DNA of 53,258 nt from Sporichthyaceae bacterium (GCA_036493475.1 DASXPS010000110.1:1-53258); one strand, 5' to 3'. Counted from the first letter of the stretch, positions 43,025 to 50,623 are shown. Numbers and translations: made by a program. The notes: generated by a model not told the origin, from the letters alone.

Positions 43025-43774
43025 TCAGACGGCGAGCAAGCCGCCGTCCACCGGCACGATCGCGCCGTGGATCTGGCTTGCGCCGGGGCCGGCCAGGAAG
43101 CCGATCACCGAGGCGATCTCCTCCGGCTGGGACACTCGGCCGGACGGCGCGTTGGCCGCGAACCCGTCGAGCACCTCGCCGAACGGCTCGGTGCCCTCGG
43201 TGCGCACCGGGCCGGGGCTGACCGCGTTGACCCGCACGCCGGACTGGCCGAACTCGCTGGCCCAACCCTTGGTGAGCAGATCCAGAGCGGCCTTGCTCGC
43301 ACCGTAGGCACCGCCGATCGGGGTACCCCGCACGGCCACGTAGGTGCTGACGTTGATGATCGCGCCGTGGCCACGGGTGGCCATGCCCGGCGCGAGCGCC
43401 TGCACCAGCAGGTACGGCGCCTTGAGGTTGACTGCGTAGAGCAGGTCGAGGGCGGCCTCGTCGGTCTGCTCGGTGCTGCCGAACGGGAAGACACCGGCGT
43501 TGTTGATCAGCACGTCGACGTGGCCTCCGCCCAGCTCGGTGGCCCGCTCGGCGAGCTCGCGGACGCTGTCGGCATTGGTCAGGTCGGCGGCGGCGAAGTC
43601 GGCCTTGCCGCCGGCCGCACGGATCGCGGCGACGGTGGCCTCGCCGCGGCTGCTGTCCCGGCCGGACACGATCACATGCGCGCCGAGGTCGGCGAGGTGC
43701 AGAGCGGTGGCGCGACCGATGCCGCTGGTGGAGCCGGTTACGAGGGCGGTGCGGCCGGACAGAACTGCGGACAT
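43025..43774 (-). CDS. SDR family NAD(P)-dependent oxidoreductase
   Basis: The 249-residue protein shows TGSTSGIG (about 14-21), NNAG, the catalytic Ser in NVSTY and the YxxxK in GAYGASKAAL. Arg/Ser after beta-2 (SGRDSS) suggests NADP(H). It ends IVPVDGGLLAV as FabG-like SDRs do. The divergent neighbour is a TetR of the LmrA/YxaF type, a common genetic pair in which the TetR represses the SDR. TGGAAT half-sites lie between the two genes. The substrate is unknown, perhaps a reactive carbonyl. Confidence 0.9.
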   Translation of the reverse strand: MSAVLSGRTALVTGSTSGIGRATALHLADLGAHVIVSGRDSSRGEATVAAIRAAGGKADFAAADLTNADSVRELAERATELGGGHVDVLINNAGVFPFGSTEQTDEAALDLLYAVNLKAPYLLVQALAPGMATRGHGAIINVSTYVAVRGTPIGGAYGASKAALDLLTKGWASEFGQSGVRVNAVSPGPVRTEGTEPFGEVLDGFAANAPSGRVSQPEEIASVIGFLAGPGASQIHGAIVPVDGGLLAV

Positions 43775-43840
43775 TGTCTGCTCCCAAGAGTGGAATGAGC
43801 GTTACTGGAATGAATGATCCAGAGCCTGCAACAGGCGAAG

Positions 43841-43856
43841 TGGAATGTCAATTCCA
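43841..43856. promoter_or_regulatory. Inverted repeat TGGAAT-N4-ATTCCA, probable TetR operator
   Basis: The perfect 6-4-6 inverted repeat ends 20 bases before the GTG of the TetR gene. Two more TGGAATGA half-sites in direct orientation are at 43791 and 43806, close to the SDR start. Together they cover both divergent promoters. Confidence 0.6.
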
Positions 43857-43876
43857 ATTTGGGCTAGACTGAGGGC

Positions 43877-44494
43877 GTGGCCAGCGAGATCGACGCCTGC
43901 GGCCCGCGGCTCACCGAGCGCGGGCGGGCCACTCGTGCGCGGATCATTCAGGCCGCCGCAGACCTGATGTTCAGCCAGGGCGTGGCCGGCACCTCGATCC
44001 CGGACGTGCTGGCCGCGGCCGGGGTGAGCGCCTCGCAGCTCTACCACTACTTCGAGGACAAACACGCCCTGGTCCGTGCGGTGATCGCGCACCAAAGCGA
44101 CCTGGCGCTGGACATCCAGGCCCAGTTCCCGCTGGACAGCATCGCGGCGCTGGAGGCCTGGCGGGACGCGATCCTGGCCCTGCAGACCGCCCGAAAGTGC
44201 AAGGGGGGCTGCGTGATCGGGTCACTGGCCAGCGAGTTGGCCGACTCCGATCCGGAAGCGCGGGCCGATCTGGCGGCGGGCATGGCGCGCTGGGAACGGG
44301 CAATCCACGAGGGCCTCACCGCCATGCAGCAGCGCGGCGAGTTGCGCGCCGACGCCAACCCGGCTCAGCTGGCGCTGTTCGTGCTGGCCGCGCTGCAGGG
44401 AGGACTGCTGCTCACCCAGGTACACGAGGACCCGACGCCGGTGAGGGTTGCCCTGGACGGCGCCATCGCCCACGTGACCTCGTTCGCGGCCTGA
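43877..44494 (+). CDS. TetR family regulator, LmrA/YxaF-like
   Basis: The 205-residue protein has a TetR HTH (GTSIPDVLAAAGVSASQLYHYFEDKHALV, residues about 36-64) and a C-terminal domain with KCKGGCVIGSLASELADSDPEARADLA and MQQRGELRADANPAQLALFVLAALQGGLLL, typical of the LmrA/YxaF-like C-terminal domain. It probably represses itself and the divergent SDR through the TGGAAT repeats. The CxxGC pair (Cys at CKGGC) could sense thiol-reactive compounds, which is speculative. The GTG at 43877 has no strong ribosome site. Confidence 0.88.
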   Translation: MASEIDACGPRLTERGRATRARIIQAAADLMFSQGVAGTSIPDVLAAAGVSASQLYHYFEDKHALVRAVIAHQSDLALDIQAQFPLDSIAALEAWRDAILALQTARKCKGGCVIGSLASELADSDPEARADLAAGMARWERAIHEGLTAMQQRGELRADANPAQLALFVLAALQGGLLLTQVHEDPTPVRVALDGAIAHVTSFAA

Positions 44495-44499
44495 AACCC

Positions 44500-44515
44500 G
44501 TAACGTCCGGGAAAC
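44500..44515 (+). promoter_or_regulatory. GlnR-like box GTAAC-N6-GAAAC
   Basis: GTAAC at 44500-44504 and GAAAC at 44511-44515 with a six-base spacer fit the actinobacterial GlnR half-site pair. Another GAAAC lies just before at 44493-44497. It is upstream of the cyanase gene (start 44612). GlnR activates nitrogen-scavenging genes, which suits cyanase. Confidence 0.55.
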
Positions 44516-44611
44516 GCCGGGCGGATAGCGTCGAGCATGGCCGCCTGACGCGCGGAGAAGCCGCGGGTGGATCCCCGGGCGACCGTGGTCGAGGTTTCCA
44601 CAGGAGGCATC

Positions 44612-45061
44612 GTGACTCGGGACGAGGTGACCGGCGCGATCGTGGCGGCGCGATTGGCGCAGGGCGTGACGTGGCAGGAACTGGCCGAACTGATCGGCAG
44701 GCCGGCGGTCTGGACGACCTCGGCGCTACTGGGACAACACCCCTTGCCACCCGGCGACGCGAAGTTGATCGTCGACGCCTTGGGCCTGGACCCGGCGGTC
44801 ATCCCGGTGTTGGGATCGGTTCCGGTTAGGGGCAGTGGCCCCGAATTGGCGGCCGACCCAACGGTCTATCGGTTCCACGAAGCGCTGAGCGTGTACGGGG
44901 CGGCGTTGAAGGAGTTGATCCACGAGCAGTTCGGCGACGGCATCATGAGCGCCATCAACTTCAGCGTCAACCTGGAGAAGAAGGAACTCGACGGCGCGGC
45001 CCGGGTGGTCGTCACGTTCGACGGCAAGTTCCTGCCCTACGACTGGACCGCCGCGCCCTGA
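44612..45061 (+). CDS. cynS: Cyanate hydratase (cyanase)
   Basis: The 149-residue enzyme converts cyanate and bicarbonate to ammonia and CO2. The N-terminal part is the degenerate HTH-like domain (GVTWQELAELIGRPAVWTTSALLGQHPL) and the C-terminal part holds the catalytic set R87, E90 (YRFHEAL) and S113 (IMSAINFS). These match Arg96, Glu99 and Ser122 of the E. coli enzyme. The GTG at 44612 is chosen for AGGAGG five bases upstream; a longer open frame from 44567 has no homology. No cyanate transporter is adjacent. The GlnR-like box upstream suggests nitrogen control. Confidence 0.94.
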   Translation: MTRDEVTGAIVAARLAQGVTWQELAELIGRPAVWTTSALLGQHPLPPGDAKLIVDALGLDPAVIPVLGSVPVRGSGPELAADPTVYRFHEALSVYGAALKELIHEQFGDGIMSAINFSVNLEKKELDGAARVVVTFDGKFLPYDWTAAP

Positions 45062-45070
45062 TCGCCGATC

Positions 45071-45103
45071 CTGCCATGCCTGACGCTCCGTCAGGCGTGG
45101 CAG
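45071..45103. terminator. Bidirectional hairpin between cynS and the metallo-beta-lactamase gene
   Basis: Arms 45071-45085 and 45089-45103 pair over 15 bases with one G-U (CTGCCATGCCTGACG type) and a three-base loop. It lies ten bases after the cynS stop and overlaps the last bases of the convergent gene. No T run follows. Confidence 0.65.
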
Positions 45104-46023
45104 GTCAGCGGCCGGCCGTCGTTGAACGCGACCATGTCGCCCAGCGCGGCGCGCAGGTCGATGGCGCCGCCGCGCTCCACTCCGTCCAATTCGGCCATCG
45201 CGCGGTGCAGGTTGCCGACGAGGCGTTCGGGATCGGTGAGCCCGGGAAACTCGCCGAGGTCGGCCTCTCGGGCGGCCTCCAATGGACTCAACCGGGCCGA
45301 CCGCGCCTGGTTGGCCAGGGAGAGCACGAACCGCACGTAGCGGGCCACTCGGTCGATCACCTCCGGACCGCAGATGGGGCCGTGGCCGGGCACGATCGTC
45401 TCCGCGCCGAACCGGCGCAGGAAGTCCACCGCGTCCAGCATGCCGAACGCCGACCCCATCAGCCAGAACGGCGTCCCGCCGTTGAAGAGCAGGTCGCCGG
45501 CGAACAGCACCCGGCGCTCGGGGATCCACACCACCGCGTCGTTGGTGGTGTGCGCCGCGGTATTCGGGTGGATCACCTCACAGCGCAGGTCGTCCACCCA
45601 GTGGGTGACCTGCTCGGCGAAGGTGAGGAACGGCGGGGCGAGGTCGATGTGCCCCCAGTCCACCTCTGTCCAGAACGGCGCGGAGAACGGAGTGCCCGCC
45701 TCCAGCATCGCGTCGCGGGCGCGGTCCTGGGCGACGATGGTGGCGTCTTCGAACAAGTAGTTGCCGAACGTGTGATCGCCGTGGTGGTGGGTGTTGATCA
45801 GCGTGCGCACCGGCGCCGAGGAGACCCGGCCGATGGCCTCCTGCAGCGCGCGGGTGCGCCGTTCGGTGGCGCAGGCGTCGATCGCGGTGATCCGCCGGCG
45901 ACCGACCAGGAAACCGGTGTTGTTGATCCACCAGGTGCCGTCCGGCTGCACATAGGCGAACACGCCGTCGGCCACCTCGGTGACCGTGCCGAGCGCACCG
46001 CTGTCCTGCCCGTGGCCGGTCAC
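45091..46023 (-). CDS. Metallo-beta-lactamase fold hydrolase
   Basis: The 310-residue protein has the zinc motif THHHGDH (residues 78-84), a following His (HTTND region), GDLLFNGG with the bridging Asp and VPGHGP with the last His. This is the standard MBL-fold hydrolase set; the class resembles quinoprotein-relay or aryl hydrolases rather than true beta-lactamases. The GTG start overlaps the stop of the NTF2-like gene by GTGA, so translation is coupled. It is the last gene of the operon that includes the mini-ORF array. The substrate is unknown. Confidence 0.87.
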   Translation of the reverse strand: MTGHGQDSGALGTVTEVADGVFAYVQPDGTWWINNTGFLVGRRRITAIDACATERRTRALQEAIGRVSSAPVRTLINTHHHGDHTFGNYLFEDATIVAQDRARDAMLEAGTPFSAPFWTEVDWGHIDLAPPFLTFAEQVTHWVDDLRCEVIHPNTAAHTTNDAVVWIPERRVLFAGDLLFNGGTPFWLMGSAFGMLDAVDFLRRFGAETIVPGHGPICGPEVIDRVARYVRFVLSLANQARSARLSPLEAAREADLGEFPGLTDPERLVGNLHRAMAELDGVERGGAIDLRAALGDMVAFNDGRPLTCHA

Positions 46024-46454
46024 TGTGCCTTGCCCAGCAGGGCGAGGTCGACCGTGGCACCCATCCGTTCGGCCACCCGGGCCAGCGACTTCATCGGCCG
46101 GATCATCACCTCGAAGCGGGTGATCAAACCGGCGGTGTCGAAGGCGATCATGTCGATGCCCTTGAGCTCGAGTTCGTCCAGTCGCGCGGAGAACTCCAGC
46201 ACCACGCCGCAGCCGTCATCGGTGGCGAAGCTGCGATGGTAGGTGAAGTCGGTGGCCAAATTCCGCACCGCGGTCTGCAGCACGTGGGCCACCGCCACCG
46301 GGCCGGAATAGGGCTTCCAAAAGGCCGGTGAGGAGAACTCGACGTCCGCAGCCAACAACTCCGCGACGTCGGTCAGGTCGAGCGCGGCGACCATGGCGTG
46401 CCAGCGGGTCAGGGTCGCGGCGGCCGGGGCGGGCAGGGTGCTCAGGTCGCTCAC
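46020..46454 (-). CDS. NTF2/SnoaL-like protein
   Basis: The 144-residue protein fits the SnoaL/NTF2 cone fold: LTRWHAMVAALDLTDVAELLAADVEFSSPAFWKPYSGPVAVAHVL is the usual opening helix and strand. Such proteins bind or turn over small hydrophobic molecules, often polyketide- or steroid-like. No catalytic residue is certain. The GTG at 46454 has no Shine-Dalgarno of its own: its start codon overlaps the stop of the last mini-ORF (GTGA at 46454-46451). Its own stop overlaps the start of the metallo-beta-lactamase gene. Confidence 0.8.
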   Translation of the reverse strand: MSDLSTLPAPAAATLTRWHAMVAALDLTDVAELLAADVEFSSPAFWKPYSGPVAVAHVLQTAVRNLATDFTYHRSFATDDGCGVVLEFSARLDELELKGIDMIAFDTAGLITRFEVMIRPMKSLARVAERMGATVDLALLGKAQ

Positions 46455-46486
46455 TCTGTGCCTATGTTTCGCTCGCTACCGCTCAC
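46451..46486 (-). CDS. Mini-ORF 3 of the coupled array (MSGSERNIGTE)
   Basis: GTG at 46486 overlaps the stop of mini-ORF 2. The product is the same 11-residue peptide. Its TGA at 46453-46451 overlaps the GTG start of the NTF2-like gene at 46454, joining the array to that gene. Confidence 0.5.
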   Translation of the reverse strand: MSGSERNIGTE

Positions 46487-46518
46487 TCTGTGCCTATGTT
46501 TCGCTCGCTACCGCTCAC
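46483..46518 (-). CDS. Mini-ORF 2 of the coupled array (MSGSERNIGTE)
   Basis: GTG at 46518 overlaps the stop of mini-ORF 1. Eleven codons read MSGSERNIGTE before TGA at 46485-46483, which again overlaps the next GTG. No ribosome site lies before it, so it could only be translated by re-initiation. Confidence 0.5.
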   Translation of the reverse strand: MSGSERNIGTE

Positions 46519-46550
46519 ACTGTGCCTATGTTTCGCTCGCTACCGCTCAC
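46515..46550 (-). CDS. Mini-ORF 1 of the coupled array (MSGSERNIGTV)
   Basis: GTG at 46550 is preceded by AGGAGG (46555-46560) with four bases of spacing, a near-perfect ribosome site that overlaps the TAG of the DUF1501 gene. The 11 codons end in TGA at 46517-46515. The next unit's GTG overlaps this stop as GTGA. This is the only mini-ORF with its own ribosome site. Confidence 0.6.
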   Translation of the reverse strand: MSGSERNIGTV

Positions 46551-46558
46551 GAATCCTC

Positions 46559-47806
46559 CTAGCCGGCGCGGGCCACTCCCAGCGGTGCGTACGACAGACC
46601 GGGGAACACCGTGGACAACGAGCCCACGCCCAGGCGTTTGGTCACCACCTCGCCGAGGACATTGAACACGTCGTTGAGACCCTGCACGTCACCGCCGTCC
46701 AGGTCGGCGTCGGAGGCAAGCGGCACCCACGTGCCGTGCACCTTGTTCCCGATGAGGCCACCGCCGAGTAGCCAGACCAGCCCGCCGTGGCCGTGGTCGG
46801 TACCACCGGAGGCGTTCATCGCGACGCGGCGGCCGAACTCGGACTGCACGATCACGGTGACCCGGGATCGCCGCGCCGGGCCGAGGTCGGTGAAGAACGC
46901 GGCGAGCGCCTGCGCCGTGTTGGCCAGCAGCGCGTCCAGCCCGAGCGCCTCGCTGGTGTGGGTGTCCCAACTGCTCACGTCCAGGGTGGCCACCTGCAGG
47001 CCGACCTCGGCGCGCAGGATCGCGACCAGGTCCTTCAGCGCGGCGGCGGTGGGGCCGTCCGGGTACACCGCGGCGTTCTGCACCGTGGTGAGGGACCGAA
47101 TCACCTCCGCGGTGGCGACCGCGGACAACGCCTCGGGCACGTCGGAGCTCAACGGTCCGTCGAACCCGCGGTAGAGCGTGCCGAGCGCGGTCATGGCCGG
47201 GCCGCGGGACGCGCCGGCGCCCGGGAAGTCGAACGTCGCCAGCGAGGACATGGAGATCTTGGGCTGATTGCCCGCCATGGACATCGGGAGGGCGAAGCCG
47301 TCGGCGAGCCCACGGAATGTGGTGCCCGGACCGAGGCGGGCGAGAACCCGGTCCAGCCATCCGGTGCTCACCGAGCTCGACCCGCCCTGCTCGACGAACT
47401 GCTGTGCCTGGAAGTGACTGCGCGTCACTCCTTTGTTGCTCGACGCCGGGACGAAGGTCATCTCCCCGGTCGACCAGAGCACCTGGTGCAGCGGCGCCAT
47501 GGCCGGGTGCAACGCCCAACCGCCGGTACCGTCCAGGGCGATCGCGTTGTTCGGCACCAGCGCCGGGCGCGCGATACGCAGGTAGTTCACGCCGAGGTCG
47601 GCCGAGTGCGGGGACAAGATGCGCAGCCCATCGGCGCCACCCCGCAGGAAGATCACGATCACCGTGTTCGGGTTCGACGCCGGCGCGCCGTAGGCGACCC
47701 GGGTGGTGACCACCTGCGAACCGACGACCGAGACGCCGAGGGCACCGACGCCGGCCAGGAAACGGCGCCGGGTCAACCCGGCGGGGTTCTGCTCACCGCA
47801 TCGCAT
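46559..47806 (-). CDS. DUF1501 domain protein with Tat signal
   Basis: The 415-residue protein begins with a twin-arginine signal (LTRRRFLAGVGALG, residues about 11-24) and shows the DUF1501 features FLRGGADGL, the SHFQAQQF region, DTH in SSWDTHTSE, QSEFGRR and TDHGHGG. DUF1501 proteins are exported, sulfatase-like-fold proteins of unknown role that usually pair with DUF1800 proteins, as here: the two genes overlap by 14 bases. Its TAG stop overlaps the AGGAGG that serves the mini-ORF array. The substrate is unknown. Confidence 0.9.
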   Translation of the reverse strand: MRCGEQNPAGLTRRRFLAGVGALGVSVVGSQVVTTRVAYGAPASNPNTVIVIFLRGGADGLRILSPHSADLGVNYLRIARPALVPNNAIALDGTGGWALHPAMAPLHQVLWSTGEMTFVPASSNKGVTRSHFQAQQFVEQGGSSSVSTGWLDRVLARLGPGTTFRGLADGFALPMSMAGNQPKISMSSLATFDFPGAGASRGPAMTALGTLYRGFDGPLSSDVPEALSAVATAEVIRSLTTVQNAAVYPDGPTAAALKDLVAILRAEVGLQVATLDVSSWDTHTSEALGLDALLANTAQALAAFFTDLGPARRSRVTVIVQSEFGRRVAMNASGGTDHGHGGLVWLLGGGLIGNKVHGTWVPLASDADLDGGDVQGLNDVFNVLGEVVTKRLGVGSLSTVFPGLSYAPLGVARAG

Positions 47807-49268
47807 GTGAGGGTCCGTCCAGGATGAGGGCGATCAACGAGGGCAGCAGCCCGTGCAGGGTTGACTTGGCCACCGGGGTGGTGGCGGCCTCGCCGAGGAA
47901 GGTCTGCAGCGCCTGAACATGCGCCACGGGCAGCGGAGCACCGGTCAGCCGAACCCCGAGCCGGGCGATGGCGTCGCCACTGTTGGCCGGGGTCCCGCCG
48001 TAGAGCGTGGCCTTGTTGGACTTGGCGAACGCATTGGGCCACGAGTCCGCGGACAGCGCGAGGTGGTGCAGCCAGAGCGTGAGCAGCGTGCTGGCCGAAC
48101 GCCAGGCGGCGGCCACATCGGGATAGCCGTTGGGCGGGTCCCAGGCCAGCGGCACGTTGCCGACCTGCTGGGTCATGACCTGCAGGTACTTCAGCGCGGC
48201 GGTGATTGTGGCCGGCCTGGTGTCCAGGATGCGCAACGTGGCCACGATGTTCTCCGCGGGTCGGCGCACCTTCTGCCCCCGCGAGGCCCAGAACTCCGTC
48301 GAGCGCAGGATCGTGTCCAGCATCGGCAGGATCTGCGTGCCGGAGCCGGTGTAGGCCTTGGCCACCGCGCCCACCAGGGCGTCGGAGGGGTGGTCGGACA
48401 CGAGCCGGATGCACAGCTTGTGGGCCAGCCGAGTGGCCGTCGCGGGGTGTGCGGCCAGGTAGCGCAGCAGGGCGTCGCCGCCGGCCTCGCCGTCCGCCGT
48501 CGAGGAATTGGGATGGCGGAAGCCGAGCACCCGGACCGCGCCGGTGCCGTGGATCGCCGGGTTGTAGGTGTAATCCAGGGTCCGGGAATCCACGGTGCGC
48601 CCGGTGAGCAGCTTGGCCGTGTTCTTCACGTCGGACTCGGAATACACCAACCCGACGGTGTGCAGCTCGAGCAGTTCCCGGGCGTAGTTCTCGTTGACCG
48701 CGGCCTTGCTGGACTGCGCCAGGTTCAGGTACAGCAGCATCGCGGCGTTGCGCGCCGAGGCCACCAGCATGTCGGTGAATGAACCCAGGGCGTGCTTGCG
48801 GATGACGTCGCGGTCGAAGGTGTGCCGGGTGACCCACAGGTCCGCGCGCGGGCAAACGACGTTGAGGTGGTTGGCGAAGAAGTCGACCAGGACCTCATAG
48901 AGCTGGGCGCTGCTCCAGACCTGCAGCCCCAGCGTGACCTGGGTGAGCTGGGTCATCAGGTCCCAGCCGTAGGAGTTGCCACGCAGCTTGAGGAAGGTAT
49001 GCGCATCGGCGGGGCTGGTGCCCAACAGTGTGGCCTGCGTGGAGACCAGGGTGTCGCCGGCGTATCCGGCGTAGGTGTGGCCCGCGGCGATCTGCGCGGC
49101 GATCCAGGCCGGGATCCCGCGCTCGGCGATCTCCGCCCGCGCCGCCGCCGTCGGGCCGAAGGCGAGCCGGGACAGCACGTGGTCCGTGGGATTCGGAGTC
49201 AGCGGCGCCTTCGCCGTTGTGGCGCTCTTCGCGATCGCCTCGGCGATCGTCGGATAGATCGTGGTCAA
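47793..49268 (-). CDS. DUF1800 family protein
   Basis: The 491-residue protein has the DUF1800 features DHVLSRLAFGPTAAARAEI, LVDFFANHLNV, NYARELLELHTVG and LTGRTVD. DUF1800 proteins occur next to DUF1501 proteins and are thought to act with them; the activity is not known. A TTG at 49268 is chosen for AGGGAG upstream. No signal peptide is apparent, although the partner has a Tat signal, so co-export in complex with it is possible. The purU stop is 24 bases upstream, so it may be part of a longer operon. Confidence 0.9.
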   Translation of the reverse strand: MTTIYPTIAEAIAKSATTAKAPLTPNPTDHVLSRLAFGPTAAARAEIAERGIPAWIAAQIAAGHTYAGYAGDTLVSTQATLLGTSPADAHTFLKLRGNSYGWDLMTQLTQVTLGLQVWSSAQLYEVLVDFFANHLNVVCPRADLWVTRHTFDRDVIRKHALGSFTDMLVASARNAAMLLYLNLAQSSKAAVNENYARELLELHTVGLVYSESDVKNTAKLLTGRTVDSRTLDYTYNPAIHGTGAVRVLGFRHPNSSTADGEAGGDALLRYLAAHPATATRLAHKLCIRLVSDHPSDALVGAVAKAYTGSGTQILPMLDTILRSTEFWASRGQKVRRPAENIVATLRILDTRPATITAALKYLQVMTQQVGNVPLAWDPPNGYPDVAAAWRSASTLLTLWLHHLALSADSWPNAFAKSNKATLYGGTPANSGDAIARLGVRLTGAPLPVAHVQALQTFLGEAATTPVAKSTLHGLLPSLIALILDGPSHAMR

Positions 49269-49292
49269 AAGCGGCTCCCTGGACCTAGCGGC

Positions 49293-50156
49293 TCAGTGAA
49301 AGACCACCGTTCGGTTGCCGTGCACCAGCACCCGGTCCTCCAGGTGCGCGCGCAAGCCACGGGCCAGCACAATCTTCTCGATGTCCCGACCCTTTCGCAC
49401 CATGTCCGCCACGGTGTCCGAATGGTCGACCCGAATGACATCTTGTTCGACGATGGGGCCCGCGTCCAGGTTTTCGGTCACGTAATGGCACGTCGCACCG
49501 ACGAGCTTTACCCCGCGCGTATGTGCTTGGTGGTAAGGCTTTGCGCCGATAAAGCTCGGCAGAAAACTGTGGTGAATGTTGAGCATCCGCCCGGACCAGG
49601 CCTCGCACAGATCCGGTGGCACAATCTGCATAAATCGGGCCAAAACGATCGCGTCCGGCTCCTCGGCGTCGACCAGTTTGCGCACCTCGTCGAACGCCGC
49701 CCGCTTGCCCTGCGCGCCGGGCGCGAACGGCACGTGATGGAACGGGATGGAGTGCGCCCGGGTGATCGCCTCCAGACCGGTGTGGTTACCGATCACCGCA
49801 CGCACGTCCATGTCGAGTTCGCCACCCGCGTGCCTGCCGAGCAGGTCGTAGAGGCAGTGCACCTCCTTGGACACCAGCATGACCACCCGCGGCGGTCGAC
49901 CGGTGTCGGAGACCCGCCAGGTGGTGTCCGCACCGAACTCCGCAGCCACCGCGGCGAAGCGCTCGCGCAGTTCGTCCAACCCCCACGGCAACGTGTCGGC
50001 CTGCACCACCTGGCGGGTGAAGAACCAGTTGGACTGCGGGTCCAGGTGGTAGCCGGCCTCGGTGATCGATCCACCCGCCTCGGACAGGAACGTGGCGATG
50101 CGCGCCACGATGCCGGTGCGGTCGGGACAGCCGAGGGTAAGCACGTAATGCGACAT
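49293..50156 (-). CDS. purU: Formyltetrahydrofolate deformylase
   Basis: The 287-residue enzyme hydrolyses 10-formyl-THF to formate and THF, balancing one-carbon pools. An N-terminal ACT domain (about 4-85, VLTLGCPDRTGIVARIATFL) precedes the formyltransferase-type catalytic domain with NIHHSFLPSFIGAKPY and the Asp in LDAGPIVEQDV. The length is normal. The MaoC-like gene ends six bases upstream and DUF1800 follows after 24 bases, so the three probably share a transcript. The functional link is not obvious. Confidence 0.95.
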   Translation of the reverse strand: MSHYVLTLGCPDRTGIVARIATFLSEAGGSITEAGYHLDPQSNWFFTRQVVQADTLPWGLDELRERFAAVAAEFGADTTWRVSDTGRPPRVVMLVSKEVHCLYDLLGRHAGGELDMDVRAVIGNHTGLEAITRAHSIPFHHVPFAPGAQGKRAAFDEVRKLVDAEEPDAIVLARFMQIVPPDLCEAWSGRMLNIHHSFLPSFIGAKPYHQAHTRGVKLVGATCHYVTENLDAGPIVEQDVIRVDHSDTVADMVRKGRDIEKIVLARGLRAHLEDRVLVHGNRTVVFH

Positions 50157-50161
50157 GTGGC

Positions 50162-50623
50162 TCAGTCTTCCGAACCGGTGGGGCGCATCAACATCACGCC
50201 CTCCAGCGTCAGGATCAGCACTACCTCGCCGTTGTCGTCGGTGAGCTCGGAGCGGGTGGTGACGATGGCGTCGCCGCGTTCCGGACGCAGGTTCACCTCG
50301 GCCACCACGAGCTTGCCGGTCAAGGTGGTACCCGGCCGGACGGGGCGGCGCAGGTCGGCGTGGATGGTCTTGCCCGCCTTCACCGCGGTACGGCTCCAGA
50401 CCGCGTCGACCACCAGACGCTGGTAGATCCCGACGGTCTGCACGCCGCTGGCGATGATGCCACCCCAGGGGCTCGCCTCCGCCGCCGCCTTACTGACGTG
50501 CATCGGCTGCGGGTCGTACTCCCGGCCGAACCCGATGATGTCCGACTCGGTCAGCGTCAACGAGCCGAACTGGAACTCCATGCCCGGTTTGAAGTCCTCG
50601 CCGTAGAGCAGATCCCCGCTCAT
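50162..50623 (-). CDS. MaoC-like hotdog-fold dehydratase
   Basis: The 153-residue protein has the MaoC-type motif TLTESDIIGFGREYDPQPMHVSKAAAEASPWGGIIASG, in which the Asp and His of D.QPMH are the hydratase pair of R-hydratases. It likely acts on a 2-enoyl-CoA or related thioester in the cytoplasm. The ATG at 50623 follows AGGAG. It is the first gene of the minus-strand run that leads through purU to the metallo-beta-lactamase gene. Confidence 0.88.
   Translation of the reverse strand: MSGDLLYGEDFKPGMEFQFGSLTLTESDIIGFGREYDPQPMHVSKAAAEASPWGGIIASGVQTVGIYQRLVVDAVWSRTAVKAGKTIHADLRRPVRPGTTLTGKLVVAEVNLRPERGDAIVTTRSELTDDNGEVVLILTLEGVMLMRPTGSED

Larger units (their letters stand above)
46451..46546 (-). 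repeat. Three tandem 32-bp direct repeats
   Basis: Units at 46451-46482, 46483-46514 and 46515-46546 are identical except one base (46519, tcaca in place of tcact), and the sequence continues four bases into a fourth unit. There are no spacers. On the minus strand each unit begins GTGAGCGGTAGCGAGCGAAA and ends GGCACAG(A/T). Each encodes a complete mini-ORF. Confidence 0.95.

Noticed and set aside
46451-46546. CRISPR array
   Set aside because: The 32-bp units are directly adjacent with no unique spacers and no cas genes are near.
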